Shown piece by piece: positions 37,904 to 47,287 of a stretch of 64,000 nt of DNA. The stretch's first letter is position 1. Each line of letters opens with the position of its first letter. The notes below the pieces were generated by a model. That model was not told where the DNA came from. It searched no databases and saw only the letters and a list, made by a program, of their open reading frames with translations. The position numbers and the translations under genes were made by a program. Origin of the DNA: Flavobacterium sp. CG_23.5 (GTDB lineage Bacteria > Bacteroidota > Bacteroidia > Flavobacteriales > Flavobacteriaceae); contig NZ_JAGGNA010000001.1 of NCBI RefSeq assembly GCF_017875765.1, positions 2,941,001 to 3,005,000 of the forward strand, given 5' to 3'.

Positions 37904-38131
37904 ATGAAACAATTATTAGACATTAGCGCAACATCAAAAAAGTATTTAGCAATCGCAGCACTTTTCTTTTCTCAAAGTATTCTATGGGCACAAGATAAAA
38001 CAGTAGATGTAAATTTGAATGTGGATAAAGGCGGAAGCGATTGGTATGCGCAACCATGGATTTTGGTTGTAGGTGGTGCAGTTTTTATCATAATAATAGT
38101 AGCTCTTTTAAGGGGAAATAGCAGCAAGTAG
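37904..38131 (+). CDS. Small exported/membrane protein of unknown function
   Basis: A 75-residue protein with a long signal peptide (about 1-29, ending ILWAQ), a short mature segment with an alternating DVNLNV stretch and a GGSDWYAQPW motif, and one membrane helix (about 52-67) followed by a basic end. I do not recognise the family. It has its own -7 box and is followed by two hairpins, so it is probably monocistronic. A structural or regulatory inner-membrane peptide is possible. Confidence 0.7.
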   Translation: MKQLLDISATSKKYLAIAALFFSQSILWAQDKTVDVNLNVDKGGSDWYAQPWILVVGGAVFIIIIVALLRGNSSK

Positions 38132-38134
38132 TGA

Positions 38135-38210
38135 GAAGGTACTCTGTTCAATGAGTACGGTTCTTCATTTAATAACAGGTATAAATGACACTTTAAATAG
38201 TGCATTTATA
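38135..38210 (+). terminator. Two hairpins after the small protein gene
   Basis: GTACTC/GAGTAC (38139-38144 with 38153-38158) is followed by TATAAATG/CATTTATA with CACT/AGTG inside (38180-38210). Neither has a long T run, so this could be a processed 3' end or small RNA as easily as a terminator. Confidence 0.45.
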
Positions 38211-38440
38211 GCTGTTTATATTTTGGATGGGAACTAGCTAAGGTAATTAAAAGCATGCGTAATGTTTTAATCTTTTATTTCGTTAATGGAATGGCAAAAA
38301 AAAGATTTCATTTCCGGAAGGCTGACTAGTGAATTGGCTTTAATCAGTAATAAACTATTGTTTCAAATTATAGCTATAGACCTAAAAGATCCTGAAGGTG
38401 TTGGTTTTCCTGAATTAATAGTATTGTTGAGTTGATTTTG

Positions 38441-38528
38441 CGCGAGGGATAGAAGCGGAAATCCTTATTTAGGCTTTTTAGCCAAAATAAGATTGCAGCG
38501 AATAGCCCGACCCTTGCGGGCGCGCCCA
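38441..38528 (+). repeat. Dispersed intergenic repeat, second form, copy 2
   Basis: It opens CGCGAGGGATAGAAGC with the core GGATAGAAGCGGAAATCC (38447-38464), then a hairpin CTTATTT/AAATAAG, then GATTGCAGCGAATAGCCC and a closing hairpin GCCCG/CGGGC. Block order equals that of 18744-18835. It fills part of the 600-bp gap before topA. Confidence 0.65.
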
Positions 38529-38703
38529 AAACACATTTAATCTATTTGTTGATCTTCGTGAGTTTAATACGGACGATAAAATGAGCGTCTATTTTCCTGT
38601 TTTAAAGTGTTTAAAATTATATTTATCGAGCTTGCATTTTGTGCATTTCAACGAGAAATTTGACTTTTAAAATTTAAAAAACTCAAAATTTAAAAAAATC
38701 ATA

Positions 38704-38711
38704 TACTTTTG
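38704..38711 (+). promoter_or_regulatory. -7 box of topA
   Basis: TACTTTTG, an exact TAnnTTTG match, 20 bp before the topA ATG. Confidence 0.5.
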
Positions 38712-38731
38712 CCGACATAAACAATCGGGAC

Positions 38732-41260
38732 ATGGCAAAGAATTTAGTTATAGTTGAGTCACCTGCAAAGGCAAAAACAATTGAAAAATTTCTGGGAAGT
38801 GATTTCCAAGTGGAGTCAAGTTATGGGCATATTGCCGACTTGCCTTCCAAAGAAATTGGGGTAGATGTAGAAAATGGTTTTAAACCTAAATATGAAGTTT
38901 CTGCTGATAAAAAAGCGTTGGTTTCCAAATTAAAGACGTTAGCCAAGAATGCCGAAATGGTTTGGTTAGCAAGTGATGAGGATCGCGAGGGGGAAGCTAT
39001 TTCTTGGCATCTTGCCGAAGAATTAAAATTAAATCCGGCCAAAACAAAACGAATTGTTTTTCACGAAATTACGAAAACAGCGATTCTAAAAGCGATTGAT
39101 AATCCACGTGAAATCGATTATAATTTAGTCAACGCACAACAGGCGCGAAGAGTTCTTGATAGATTAGTAGGTTATGAATTGTCTCCTGTTTTATGGAGGA
39201 AAATAAAAGGAGGTTTGTCTGCCGGACGTGTGCAATCCGTTTCTGTTCGATTGATTGTGGAGCGTGAACGCGAAATTCAAAATTTCAAAGCTGTCGCTAC
39301 TTATTCTATTGTAGCAGAATTCACTAACGAAGCAGGAAAAGCATTCAAAGCAAAACTGCCGAAGAATTTCAATACAAAAAAAGAAGCCGAGGATTTTTTA
39401 AATAAAAATATCGGTTCTACATATAAGGTAGCAGATTTAGAAACTAAACCTACCAAAAAATCACCAACAGGACCTTTTACCACTTCGACTTTACAACAAG
39501 AAGCGGCTAGAAAATTGTATTTGCCGGTTGGTATTACGATGCAACTCGCACAACGTTTATACGAAGCTGGACTTATTACTTATATGAGAACGGATAGTGT
39601 GAACTTGTCGAAAGATGCGATGGATGCTGCTCAAGCAGAAATCATCAAATCCTACGGAAAAGAGTTTTCAAAACCTCGGACTTTCGTGAATAAAAGCAAA
39701 GGAGCGCAGGAAGCACACGAGGCGATTCGGCCTACGGATATGTCACGTCATACGGTAGATATCGACAGAGACCAAGCGCGGTTGTATGATTTGATTTGGA
39801 AAAGAACCTTAGCTTCGCAAATGAGTGATGCGCAATTGGAACGCACAAACGTGAAAATTGAAGCAAATAATCACGGTGAAATATTCACGGCATCTGGAGA
39901 AGTTTTGCTTTTTGAAGGATTCTTGAAAGTGTATTTGGAAGGTCATGATGACGATGAAGAGGAGCAAGAAGGAATGTTGCCGGCGATGAAAGTCAATGAG
40001 AAATTAGGAAACAATTACATCACGGCTACCGAGAGATATTCTCGTGCAGCTGCAAGATATACGGAGGCTTCTTTAGTAAAAAAATTAGAAGAATTGGGAA
40101 TCGGTCGTCCTTCTACTTATGCGCCAACGATTTCTACCATTATCAACAGAAATTATGTTGAGAAAGGAAATCTTGACGGTCAGGAACGTAATTATACGCA
40201 ACTTACTTTGCAATCTGGAAAAGTAGGAGAAAAGTTGTTGAAAGAAAATACAGGTTCTGATAAAGGAAAATTAGTTCCTACAGATATTGGAACTATTGTA
40301 ACGGATTTCTTAGTGAAGAATTTCGGGAATATATTAGATTATAATTTCACTGCCAAAGTGGAACAGGATTTTGATGAAATTGCAGAAGGAAATATCGTTT
40401 GGACAAAAATGATGCAGGAATTCTACGATCAATTTCATCCAAATGTGAAAGATGTGGAAGCCAATGCGGAGCGAGAAAGTGGAGAAAGAATTCTGGGAAC
40501 AGATCCAAAAACAGGGAAACCAGTTTCGGTTCGTTTAGGAAAATTTGGACCGATGGCTCAAATTGGAGCTGCGGATGATGAAGAGAAAAAATTTGCCAGT
40601 TTAATGGCAGATCAAAATATTGGGAACATCACATTGGAGGAAACGCTGAATTTATTTTTGTTGCCAAAAAATCTTGGAAATTACAAAGATGAAGAAGTAG
40701 AGGTGAGTAATGGTCGTTTTGGCCCTTACATTCGTCATGGAGCAGCTTTTGTTTCTTTGCCGAAAGGAGAAAATCCACTAGATGTAGATTTCGAAAGAGC
40801 AAAGGAACTAATCGATGAAAAAGCAATTGCCGATGCGCCTATCGCTATTTATAAAGGCGAAGGAGTGCAAAAAGGTGTTGGTCGTTTTGGTCCTTTTATC
40901 AAATGGGACGGTTTGTTTATCAATGTAAGTAAGAAATATGATTTTGATAATTTATCACAATTAGATGTTGAAGCTTTGATTGAAGATAAATTGCAGAAAA
41001 ATATTGATAAGGTTTTGCATAATTGGGAAGATGAAGGAATTTTGGTGGAAAAAGCCCGTTGGGGTCGTTCCGTTATTACCAAAGGAAAAATCAAAATTGA
41101 ATTGAGTAAAGATGTCGATGCTACAAAATTGACATTAGCAGAAGTTCAAGAAATGATTGCCAAGAAAACGCCCGCTAAAAAAGTGGCTGCAAAAAAGGCG
41201 CCGGCAAAGAAAGCGGTTGCGAAAAAAGCAGTAGTTAAGAAACCAGTTGCAAAAAAATAA
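38732..41260 (+). CDS. topA: DNA topoisomerase I
   Basis: Type IA topoisomerase that relaxes negative supercoils. The 842-residue protein begins with the TOPRIM domain (LVIVESPAKAKTIEKFLG, and DEDREGE near residue 80), has the catalytic tyrosine in GLITYMRTDSVN near 289, and several C-terminal repeats such as GRFGPYIRHG and GRFGPFIKWDG instead of zinc fingers. The last 35 residues form a lysine/alanine-rich tail with repeated AKK units, which probably binds DNA non-specifically. Four bp before the arginase-fold gene. Confidence 0.96.
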   Translation: MAKNLVIVESPAKAKTIEKFLGSDFQVESSYGHIADLPSKEIGVDVENGFKPKYEVSADKKALVSKLKTLAKNAEMVWLASDEDREGEAISWHLAEELKLNPAKTKRIVFHEITKTAILKAIDNPREIDYNLVNAQQARRVLDRLVGYELSPVLWRKIKGGLSAGRVQSVSVRLIVEREREIQNFKAVATYSIVAEFTNEAGKAFKAKLPKNFNTKKEAEDFLNKNIGSTYKVADLETKPTKKSPTGPFTTSTLQQEAARKLYLPVGITMQLAQRLYEAGLITYMRTDSVNLSKDAMDAAQAEIIKSYGKEFSKPRTFVNKSKGAQEAHEAIRPTDMSRHTVDIDRDQARLYDLIWKRTLASQMSDAQLERTNVKIEANNHGEIFTASGEVLLFEGFLKVYLEGHDDDEEEQEGMLPAMKVNEKLGNNYITATERYSRAAARYTEASLVKKLEELGIGRPSTYAPTISTIINRNYVEKGNLDGQERNYTQLTLQSGKVGEKLLKENTGSDKGKLVPTDIGTIVTDFLVKNFGNILDYNFTAKVEQDFDEIAEGNIVWTKMMQEFYDQFHPNVKDVEANAERESGERILGTDPKTGKPVSVRLGKFGPMAQIGAADDEEKKFASLMADQNIGNITLEETLNLFLLPKNLGNYKDEEVEVSNGRFGPYIRHGAAFVSLPKGENPLDVDFERAKELIDEKAIADAPIAIYKGEGVQKGVGRFGPFIKWDGLFINVSKKYDFDNLSQLDVEALIEDKLQKNIDKVLHNWEDEGILVEKARWGRSVITKGKIKIELSKDVDATKLTLAEVQEMIAKKTPAKKVAAKKAPAKKAVAKKAVVKKPVAKK

Positions 41261-41264
41261 TTAA

Positions 41265-42416
41265 ATGGAATTTGATTTTCTAAGGCCGATAGACAATGAA
41301 ATCCTACATTATATAAATGGATCGACTTCCCAGCAATTGGGAAGTAAAATTGTTTTGCACACGAACGAACAATTTCCGGATTTAAATAAAATTAAAATTG
41401 CCATTATTGGCGTTTTTGAAAACCGGGGCGATAAAAATGCGATTTCAGATATCGATTTAATACCGGTAAGAAAAGAATTGTATGGATTGTTTCCTGGCAA
41501 TTGGGATACTTCGATAGCTGATTTAGGAGATATTCTGGCTGGGAATTCTATTGAAGACACTTATTTTGCAGTAAAAAAAGTAGTTGCAAGTTTAATCAAG
41601 AAAAAAATCATCCCTATCGTCATTGGTGGTTCTCAAGATTTAACCTATGCACTTTATAGGGCATATGATGATTTGGAGCAGATGGTTAACATGGTTTCTA
41701 TTGATAATAAGTTTGATTTTGGAAAAGAAAGTGAAGAAGTTTCGGCCTCTTCTTATTTGACAAAAATAATTATTGACGAACCTAATAATCTGTTTAATTA
41801 CTGTAATATTGGTTATCAAACCTATTATAATTCCCAAGAGGAAATTGATCTGATTGAAAAATTATTTTTTGATGGGTACCGATTGGGAGAAATATCTAAT
41901 AATATTTCTCTTTCCGAGCCTGTTTTTAGAGATGCGGATTTGGTGAGTATTGATTTGAGTGCTGTTAAATCCTCAGATTCAGGAAATTTCATTTCGTTTA
42001 CACCTAATGGATTTAATGGAAAAGAGATTTGTTCTTTGGCTAGATATGCAGGAATAAGTGATAAAGTATCTTTGTTTGGGATATTTAATCATAATAATTC
42101 AGCACAAGAATCAGCGATAATAGCGCAAATTATATGGTATTTTATTGAGGGTTTTCATTATCGTTCTTATGAATATCCTTTTGGAAGCAGAGACAATTAT
42201 ATTAAGTACATAGTTCCACTGGAAGAGGAAGAACTTGTTTTCTATAAAAGTGACAAAACGGACCGTTGGTGGATAGAAATTCCTTTTATTTCGAATGGAA
42301 GTAATAAACTAAAAAGAAATACGTTATTACCATGTTCTTACGACGAATATTTGTTGGCATGTAATCAAGAATTGCCAGAAAGATGGTGGAAAGCCCAAAG
42401 GAAAAACATATTATAG
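41265..42416 (+). CDS. Arginase/formimidoylglutamase-fold protein with altered metal ligands
   Basis: A 383-residue protein of the ureohydrolase superfamily, often named formimidoylglutamase. The three metal-binding motifs are recognisable but changed: GGDH appears as GGSQ with Gln124, DAHxD as DNKFD with Lys149, and DxDxxD as DLSAVKSSD with Ser232. Two histidines and one aspartate that hold the two manganese ions are thus replaced, so hydrolysis is doubtful and a non-enzymatic role is likely. It lies 4 bp after topA and directly before the gldKLMN operon. No hut genes are nearby. Confidence 0.8.
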   Translation: MEFDFLRPIDNEILHYINGSTSQQLGSKIVLHTNEQFPDLNKIKIAIIGVFENRGDKNAISDIDLIPVRKELYGLFPGNWDTSIADLGDILAGNSIEDTYFAVKKVVASLIKKKIIPIVIGGSQDLTYALYRAYDDLEQMVNMVSIDNKFDFGKESEEVSASSYLTKIIIDEPNNLFNYCNIGYQTYYNSQEEIDLIEKLFFDGYRLGEISNNISLSEPVFRDADLVSIDLSAVKSSDSGNFISFTPNGFNGKEICSLARYAGISDKVSLFGIFNHNNSAQESAIIAQIIWYFIEGFHYRSYEYPFGSRDNYIKYIVPLEEEELVFYKSDKTDRWWIEIPFISNGSNKLKRNTLLPCSYDEYLLACNQELPERWWKAQRKNIL

Positions 42417-42475
42417 GTTTTTTGGGGCTTTAAAGAAGATATTTAATAAAAAACAACTTGTTTAGTGTGAAAAAA

Positions 42476-42506
42476 TTGTTTTTTAAATAAATAATAAATA
42501 GGTTTA
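42476..42506 (+). promoter_or_regulatory. Promoter of the gldKLMN operon
   Basis: TTG (42476-42478) and TAGGTTTA (42499-42506) are separated by 20 bp; the -7 box differs from TAnnTTTG at one base. The predicted leader is about 30 nt. Confidence 0.5.
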
Positions 42507-42543
42507 CACACTTAAAAATAATGAATAGATAATCCAAATTTAT

Positions 42544-43950
42544 ATGAAGAAGTTCATTGCATTTACGGCAATTTTGACCTTGTTAATTAGCTGTGGTAAA
42601 TCAAGCGATAAAGGGGAATTAGTTGGTGCGGCTGGAGGAAAATGGCATCCTGAGAAACCTTATGGTATGACTTTAGTGCCTGGTGGTGCTTTTATAATGG
42701 GTAAATCGGATGACGATTTAGCTGATGTTCAGGACGCGCCTACTAAAACGGTTACTGTTCGTTCTTTCTACATGGATGAAACTGAAATCACAAATAGTGA
42801 ATACCGTCAATTCGTAGAATGGGTAAAAGATTCTACGATGAGAGTTCGTTTGGCAATTCTTGCTGACGAAAGTGGACAAAAAGCAGGAGATGGAAAGGGT
42901 AAAGGTAAAAACGCCGGTAGTATTGGCGATTTTGCGTTTAATGATTCTGATCCTGAAAAAATGACTGCTTACGACAAATATATGTATGATAACTACTATA
43001 GCGTAGGAACGGCTGATGATCCTTACGCTGGAAGGAAATTAAACAAAAAAGTAAAACTTATTAAAGATACTAAGTTGTATCCAGATGAGTATTACAGTGA
43101 AGTAATGGATTCTATGTATTTGCCTATAGAAGCTTCTTATAATGGATTGCGTACTATTGATGTTAATAAATTAAAATTTCGTTATTCTTGGATGGATATT
43201 CAAGCTGCAGCTAAAGCAAAAGTTGGAAAAAGAAAAGATTTCATAAAAACAGAAGAAGTGAATGTTTATCCTGACACAACTGTTTGGATAAAAGATTTTG
43301 CTTACTCGTACAATGAGCCAATGCATAATGACTATTTCTGGCATAAAGCATACGGAGATTACCCTGTTGTTGGAGTTAAATGGACACAAGCTAAAGCATT
43401 TTGTGCATGGAGAACTTTAAATAAAAACACGTACATAAAATCTAAAAAGAAAGGTCGTGAATTGATAAATTCTTTTAGATTGCCTACTGAAGCAGAATGG
43501 GAATATTCCGCTAGAGGTGGATTAGAATCTGCTACATATCCTTGGGGAGGTCCTTATACTAAAAACGATAGAGGCTGTTTCTTAGCAAATTTCAAACCAA
43601 ATAGAGGAGATTACGCTGCCGATCAGGCCTTATATACAGTGGAGGCGAAGTCGTATGAGCCAAATGGTTACGGTCTTTATAACATGGCTGGAAATGTTTC
43701 TGAGTGGACGGATTCGTCTTATGATCCAAATGCTTACGAATATGTTTCTTCAATGAATCCAAATGTTTTGGATGCGTCAAACAAACGTAAAGTAGTTCGT
43801 GGCGGTTCTTGGAAAGATGTTGCTTATTTCCTACAAGTAAGTACCAGAGATTTTGAATATGCTGATTCTGCAAGAAGTTTTATTGGCTTTAGAACTGTTC
43901 AAGATTACATGGGATTGCAAACTACTGGAAACGGTGCAAAGAAAAAATAA
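42544..43950 (+). CDS. gldK: Gliding motility/T9SS lipoprotein GldK
   Basis: Outer-membrane lipoprotein that forms, with GldN, the periplasmic ring of the type IX secretion system (PorK in Porphyromonas). The 468-residue protein has a signal peptide with lipobox LLISC (Cys17) and a formylglycine-generating-enzyme-like fold: MTLVPGGAFIMG near residue 40, YMDETEITNSEYRQFV, RLPTEAEWEYSARGG near 315, GNVSEWTDSSYD and RGGSWKD near the end. A glycine/lysine insertion (GDGKGKGKNAGS) lies near 118. First gene of the operon. Confidence 0.96.
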   Translation: MKKFIAFTAILTLLISCGKSSDKGELVGAAGGKWHPEKPYGMTLVPGGAFIMGKSDDDLADVQDAPTKTVTVRSFYMDETEITNSEYRQFVEWVKDSTMRVRLAILADESGQKAGDGKGKGKNAGSIGDFAFNDSDPEKMTAYDKYMYDNYYSVGTADDPYAGRKLNKKVKLIKDTKLYPDEYYSEVMDSMYLPIEASYNGLRTIDVNKLKFRYSWMDIQAAAKAKVGKRKDFIKTEEVNVYPDTTVWIKDFAYSYNEPMHNDYFWHKAYGDYPVVGVKWTQAKAFCAWRTLNKNTYIKSKKKGRELINSFRLPTEAEWEYSARGGLESATYPWGGPYTKNDRGCFLANFKPNRGDYAADQALYTVEAKSYEPNGYGLYNMAGNVSEWTDSSYDPNAYEYVSSMNPNVLDASNKRKVVRGGSWKDVAYFLQVSTRDFEYADSARSFIGFRTVQDYMGLQTTGNGAKKK

Positions 43951-44000
43951 ATAAACTGACCAATTCAAATCTATCAAATAAATCTTTAAAAAAAAACATT

Positions 44001-44651
44001 ATGGCATTACTTAGCAAAAAAACAATGAATTTCGCTTACGGGATGGGAGCGGCAGTTGTAATTATTGGAGCATTATTCAAAATTACACACCTTGAATTTG
44101 GGGTTATTACTGGAAATTTAATGTTAACCATTGGATTGGTTGTTGAGGCTGCAATTTTTGCTCTTTCTGCATTTGAACCTGTTGATGACGATTTAGATTG
44201 GACTTTGGTTTATCCTGAATTGGCTAATGGTGTTAAAGGTGCAGCTCCGAAGAAAAAAGTTGAAACTCCTTCAGATGCTCAAGGCTTATTGTCTCAAAAA
44301 TTAGATGCTATGTTAAAAGACGCTAAAATTGATGGTGAATTAATGGCTAGTTTAGGTAGCAGTATTAAAAATTTCGAATCAGCTGCTAAAGGTATTGCGC
44401 CAACCGTAGATTCTATAAATTCTACAAAAAAATATAGCGAAGAATTAACTTTGGCTGCGGCACAAATGGAATCTTTGAATAGCTTATATAAAATCCAATT
44501 GCAAAGTGCTTCAAGAAATGCACAAATAAATGAAGAAGTTGCTGAAAATAATTTAAAATTAAAAGACCAAATGCAATCTTTGACTTCTAACCTTTCATCA
44601 CTTAACAATGTGTATGGTGGAATGCTTTCTGCAATGAATAATAAAGGATAA
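44001..44651 (+). CDS. gldL: Gliding motility/T9SS motor protein GldL
   Basis: Inner-membrane subunit that, with GldM, forms the proton-driven motor of gliding and T9SS. The 216-residue protein has two membrane helices (about 10-31 and 36-57) and then a long cytoplasmic helical region. The residues reported as important for the F. johnsoniae motor are in place: Tyr13, Lys27, His30 and Glu49. 50 bp after gldK and 45 bp before gldM. Confidence 0.96.
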   Translation: MALLSKKTMNFAYGMGAAVVIIGALFKITHLEFGVITGNLMLTIGLVVEAAIFALSAFEPVDDDLDWTLVYPELANGVKGAAPKKKVETPSDAQGLLSQKLDAMLKDAKIDGELMASLGSSIKNFESAAKGIAPTVDSINSTKKYSEELTLAAAQMESLNSLYKIQLQSASRNAQINEEVAENNLKLKDQMQSLTSNLSSLNNVYGGMLSAMNNKG

Positions 44652-44696
44652 TTAGTTTCGAACTATATAAAAACAATAAACTAATTAGTAGAAAAT

Positions 44697-46244
44697 ATGG
44701 CAGGAGGAAAACAAACCCCTAGACAGAAGATGATTAACCTAATGTACTTGGTTTTTATCGCAATGTTAGCATTAAATATGTCCAAAGAAGTCTTATCGGC
44801 TTTTGGGATTTTAAACATTAAAATTGTAGAGTCGAACTCTATTACAGATACTAGAAATCAATCTTCCTTTGAGCAATTGTCTCAGAAAGCTGTAGATCAA
44901 CCAGGTCAATTTGGTGACAAGAAAATTAAAGTAGAGAAGATTAGAGCAGTATCCAAAGAGTTTAATGATTATATTGAAAACTTAAAAACGGATGTAACCA
45001 AGAAATTTGTTAGAGACGCTGAAGGGAATTTGCCTTACGAACAAATGGATAAAGGGGATTTAATTGATAGAAAGTTTTTTACTGGTGATAGAGTTTCTAA
45101 AGAAGGTCAAGAATTTTTGAATAAAGTTAATAACTTTTCAGTCCAAATAAAACAGATTGGTGGTAGTTCAATTGCTGAATCAGAAATGAAAAAAATTGAA
45201 GCGAGATTTGCTACAAATCCAGTTTATTCTGAAAAAGCGGGTGCAAAATTACCTTGGATAGATTATAATTACAAGGGATATCCACTTATTGCAACTATTA
45301 CAAAATTGTCTCAATTGCAAGCGGATATTAAAACTACGGAAAGTGATGTTATGACTGGGATGTTTCAATCGGATTTGGTTGCGGCAGCTTCACTTACAGC
45401 TTACCAACCGATAGTTGTTCTTGAAAAATCTGTTTTCTTTCAAGGTGAGGCGGTAAAGGGAAAAATCATTTTGGGTAAATTTGATCCTTCTTTAAAAGCT
45501 AAATCGGTTATTGTAAATGGTTCAAGTATTGCGGCACAAGCAGGTCAGGCTAATTTCTCTTTTGGAGCAGGTAATATTGGGGAACACCCAATAGGAGGTT
45601 CTTTCAATTTTGATGAAAATGGTAAGGTTGTAAGTTTGCCTATAAAAGATAAATATGTTGTTGTTGCCAGACCAAAATCGGCAACTATCTCTGCAGATAA
45701 AATGAATGTTGTGTATAGAGGTGTTGTAAACCCTATGACAATCTCTTTTGCAGGAGTTTCAGCGGATAAAGTTTCAGCTTCTGCTCCTGGATTAAGTTCA
45801 GCTGGTGGTGGAAAATATAACATGAGTCCAGGTGGAGGAACAGAAACAGTAATTAATGTTACTGCAACACTTCCTGACGGTTCTAAAGTTTCTGATAAAA
45901 AATCTTTTAGGATTAAAGGTATTCCTGGTCCTACTGGAACAATTAGAGGAGAAATGGGAGTGGTAAAAGGTCCTAAATCAAATTTAGAAATTGCAACAAT
46001 TGGAGCAAAATTAGTTGATTTTGATTTTGAAGTTGGTTTAAATGTTGTTGGATTTAATTTTAAAGTTACTGGCCAGCCTACAGTTGTTGTTCCAGGTAAT
46101 AAATTGAATGCACAATGTAAAGCAGTTCTTTCTAAAGTAGGAAGAGGTGATCAAGTTACCATTTCTGAAATTAAAACTAAACTAGTAGGTGCAGGTAGTT
46201 ATTTATTACCAAGAACTGCTCCAGTTATTTTTGAAATACAATAA
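44697..46244 (+). CDS. gldM: Gliding motility/T9SS protein GldM
   Basis: Bitopic partner of GldL whose large periplasmic domains transmit motor movement across the periplasm to the GldK/GldN ring. The 515-residue protein has one N-terminal membrane helix (about 12-35, MINLMYLVFIAMLALNMS) and an extended periplasmic part ending in Ig-like domains (VVLEKSVFFQGEAVKGKI..., RPKSATISADKMNVVYRGV). Length and order match the family. Third gene of the operon. Confidence 0.96.
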   Translation: MAGGKQTPRQKMINLMYLVFIAMLALNMSKEVLSAFGILNIKIVESNSITDTRNQSSFEQLSQKAVDQPGQFGDKKIKVEKIRAVSKEFNDYIENLKTDVTKKFVRDAEGNLPYEQMDKGDLIDRKFFTGDRVSKEGQEFLNKVNNFSVQIKQIGGSSIAESEMKKIEARFATNPVYSEKAGAKLPWIDYNYKGYPLIATITKLSQLQADIKTTESDVMTGMFQSDLVAAASLTAYQPIVVLEKSVFFQGEAVKGKIILGKFDPSLKAKSVIVNGSSIAAQAGQANFSFGAGNIGEHPIGGSFNFDENGKVVSLPIKDKYVVVARPKSATISADKMNVVYRGVVNPMTISFAGVSADKVSASAPGLSSAGGGKYNMSPGGGTETVINVTATLPDGSKVSDKKSFRIKGIPGPTGTIRGEMGVVKGPKSNLEIATIGAKLVDFDFEVGLNVVGFNFKVTGQPTVVVPGNKLNAQCKAVLSKVGRGDQVTISEIKTKLVGAGSYLLPRTAPVIFEIQ

Positions 46245-46283
46245 TAAGTACGTTTAAAGAAAAACCTACTTCAATATCTTATT

Positions 46284-47186
46284 ATGAAAACCATGATGAA
46301 CGTAAGAAATTTTTTAATAGCTATTATCTCTGTTACTTGGAGTTTTGCATCTGTAGCACAATCTAATTTGCTTAATGCAAAGATCCCGGATCAAATAGGG
46401 CTTAAATCCGCTGCACAACTTATTTCGGATAATGACAAACCTTTAGAATATGGTTATGTTCACGATAGAGATGTTTTGATGGGTAAAACAACTTGGGAAA
46501 TTATTGACTTAAGCGAAAAAATTAATTTTGCTTTATATTTTCCAATTGATACTGCAAATATTGGTTCGGATAGACGCTCATTGTATGATGTGCTTACTAA
46601 AGCGATGAAAAATGGCAAAATCACTGAAGTTTACACGGATAGTTATTTCAATACAAAAAAATCTCTAAAAGACATTCAGGGTTCACTTTCTCGTATTGAT
46701 ACTACAGATGTAGGGAGAGAACAAATAAATGCTGGTCAAGCAGTAGCAGCAGAAAATATTTTAAAACAAGATCTTACGGCTCAAGATGTAACCCAATTTA
46801 AAATTAAAGGATATTGGTATTTTGATAAACGCCAAAGTGAATTGAAATATCGTTTACTAGGTATTTGTCCGGTAACTCCAGATGTTTACACGATGAACAG
46901 CGATGAGAAAGATTACATCGATTTATTTTGGGTGTTTTTTCCATCGGCGAGAGAGGTTTTGCATGAGGCAAAAGCTTTCAATGATAAGAATTCAGCGATG
47001 CCAATTTCTTTTGATCAAATTCTAAATTCAAGGCGTTTTAATAGCACCATTTATAAAGAAGAAAATATGTATGGTGATAGAGAGATTAAGGATTACATGA
47101 AAGATAACGCACAGAATCAATTGTTAGAGTCAGAAAGAGTGAAAGAAAAAATTCGCAATTTTGAGTCGGATATGTGGAATTATTAA
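46284..47186 (+). CDS. gldN: Gliding motility/T9SS protein GldN
   Basis: Periplasmic ring component that binds GldK and GldM (PorN in Porphyromonas). The 300-residue product has a signal peptide (about 1-25, SVAQS) and the family motifs DRDVLMGKTTWEIIDLSEKIN, FKIKGYWYFDKRQSELKYRL, GICPV and DLFWVFFPSAREVL. A strong terminator follows. There is no second copy (gldO) behind it, unlike in F. johnsoniae. Confidence 0.96.
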   Translation: MKTMMNVRNFLIAIISVTWSFASVAQSNLLNAKIPDQIGLKSAAQLISDNDKPLEYGYVHDRDVLMGKTTWEIIDLSEKINFALYFPIDTANIGSDRRSLYDVLTKAMKNGKITEVYTDSYFNTKKSLKDIQGSLSRIDTTDVGREQINAGQAVAAENILKQDLTAQDVTQFKIKGYWYFDKRQSELKYRLLGICPVTPDVYTMNSDEKDYIDLFWVFFPSAREVLHEAKAFNDKNSAMPISFDQILNSRRFNSTIYKEENMYGDREIKDYMKDNAQNQLLESERVKEKIRNFESDMWNY

Positions 47187-47205
47187 ATTTCATTTGATAA
47201 ATACG

Positions 47206-47238
47206 AAAAACTCTTACCGTAATGGTAAGAGTTTTTTT
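47206..47238 (+). terminator. Terminator of the gldKLMN operon
   Basis: AAAAACTCTTACC (47206-47218) pairs with GGTAAGAGTTTTT around GTAAT, followed by more T. It lies 19 bp after the gldN stop. Confidence 0.92.
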
Positions 47239-47287
47239 GTTTTAATACCCTTACCTTTGAATAATTTTAAAAAAGGTACCACTTCAA

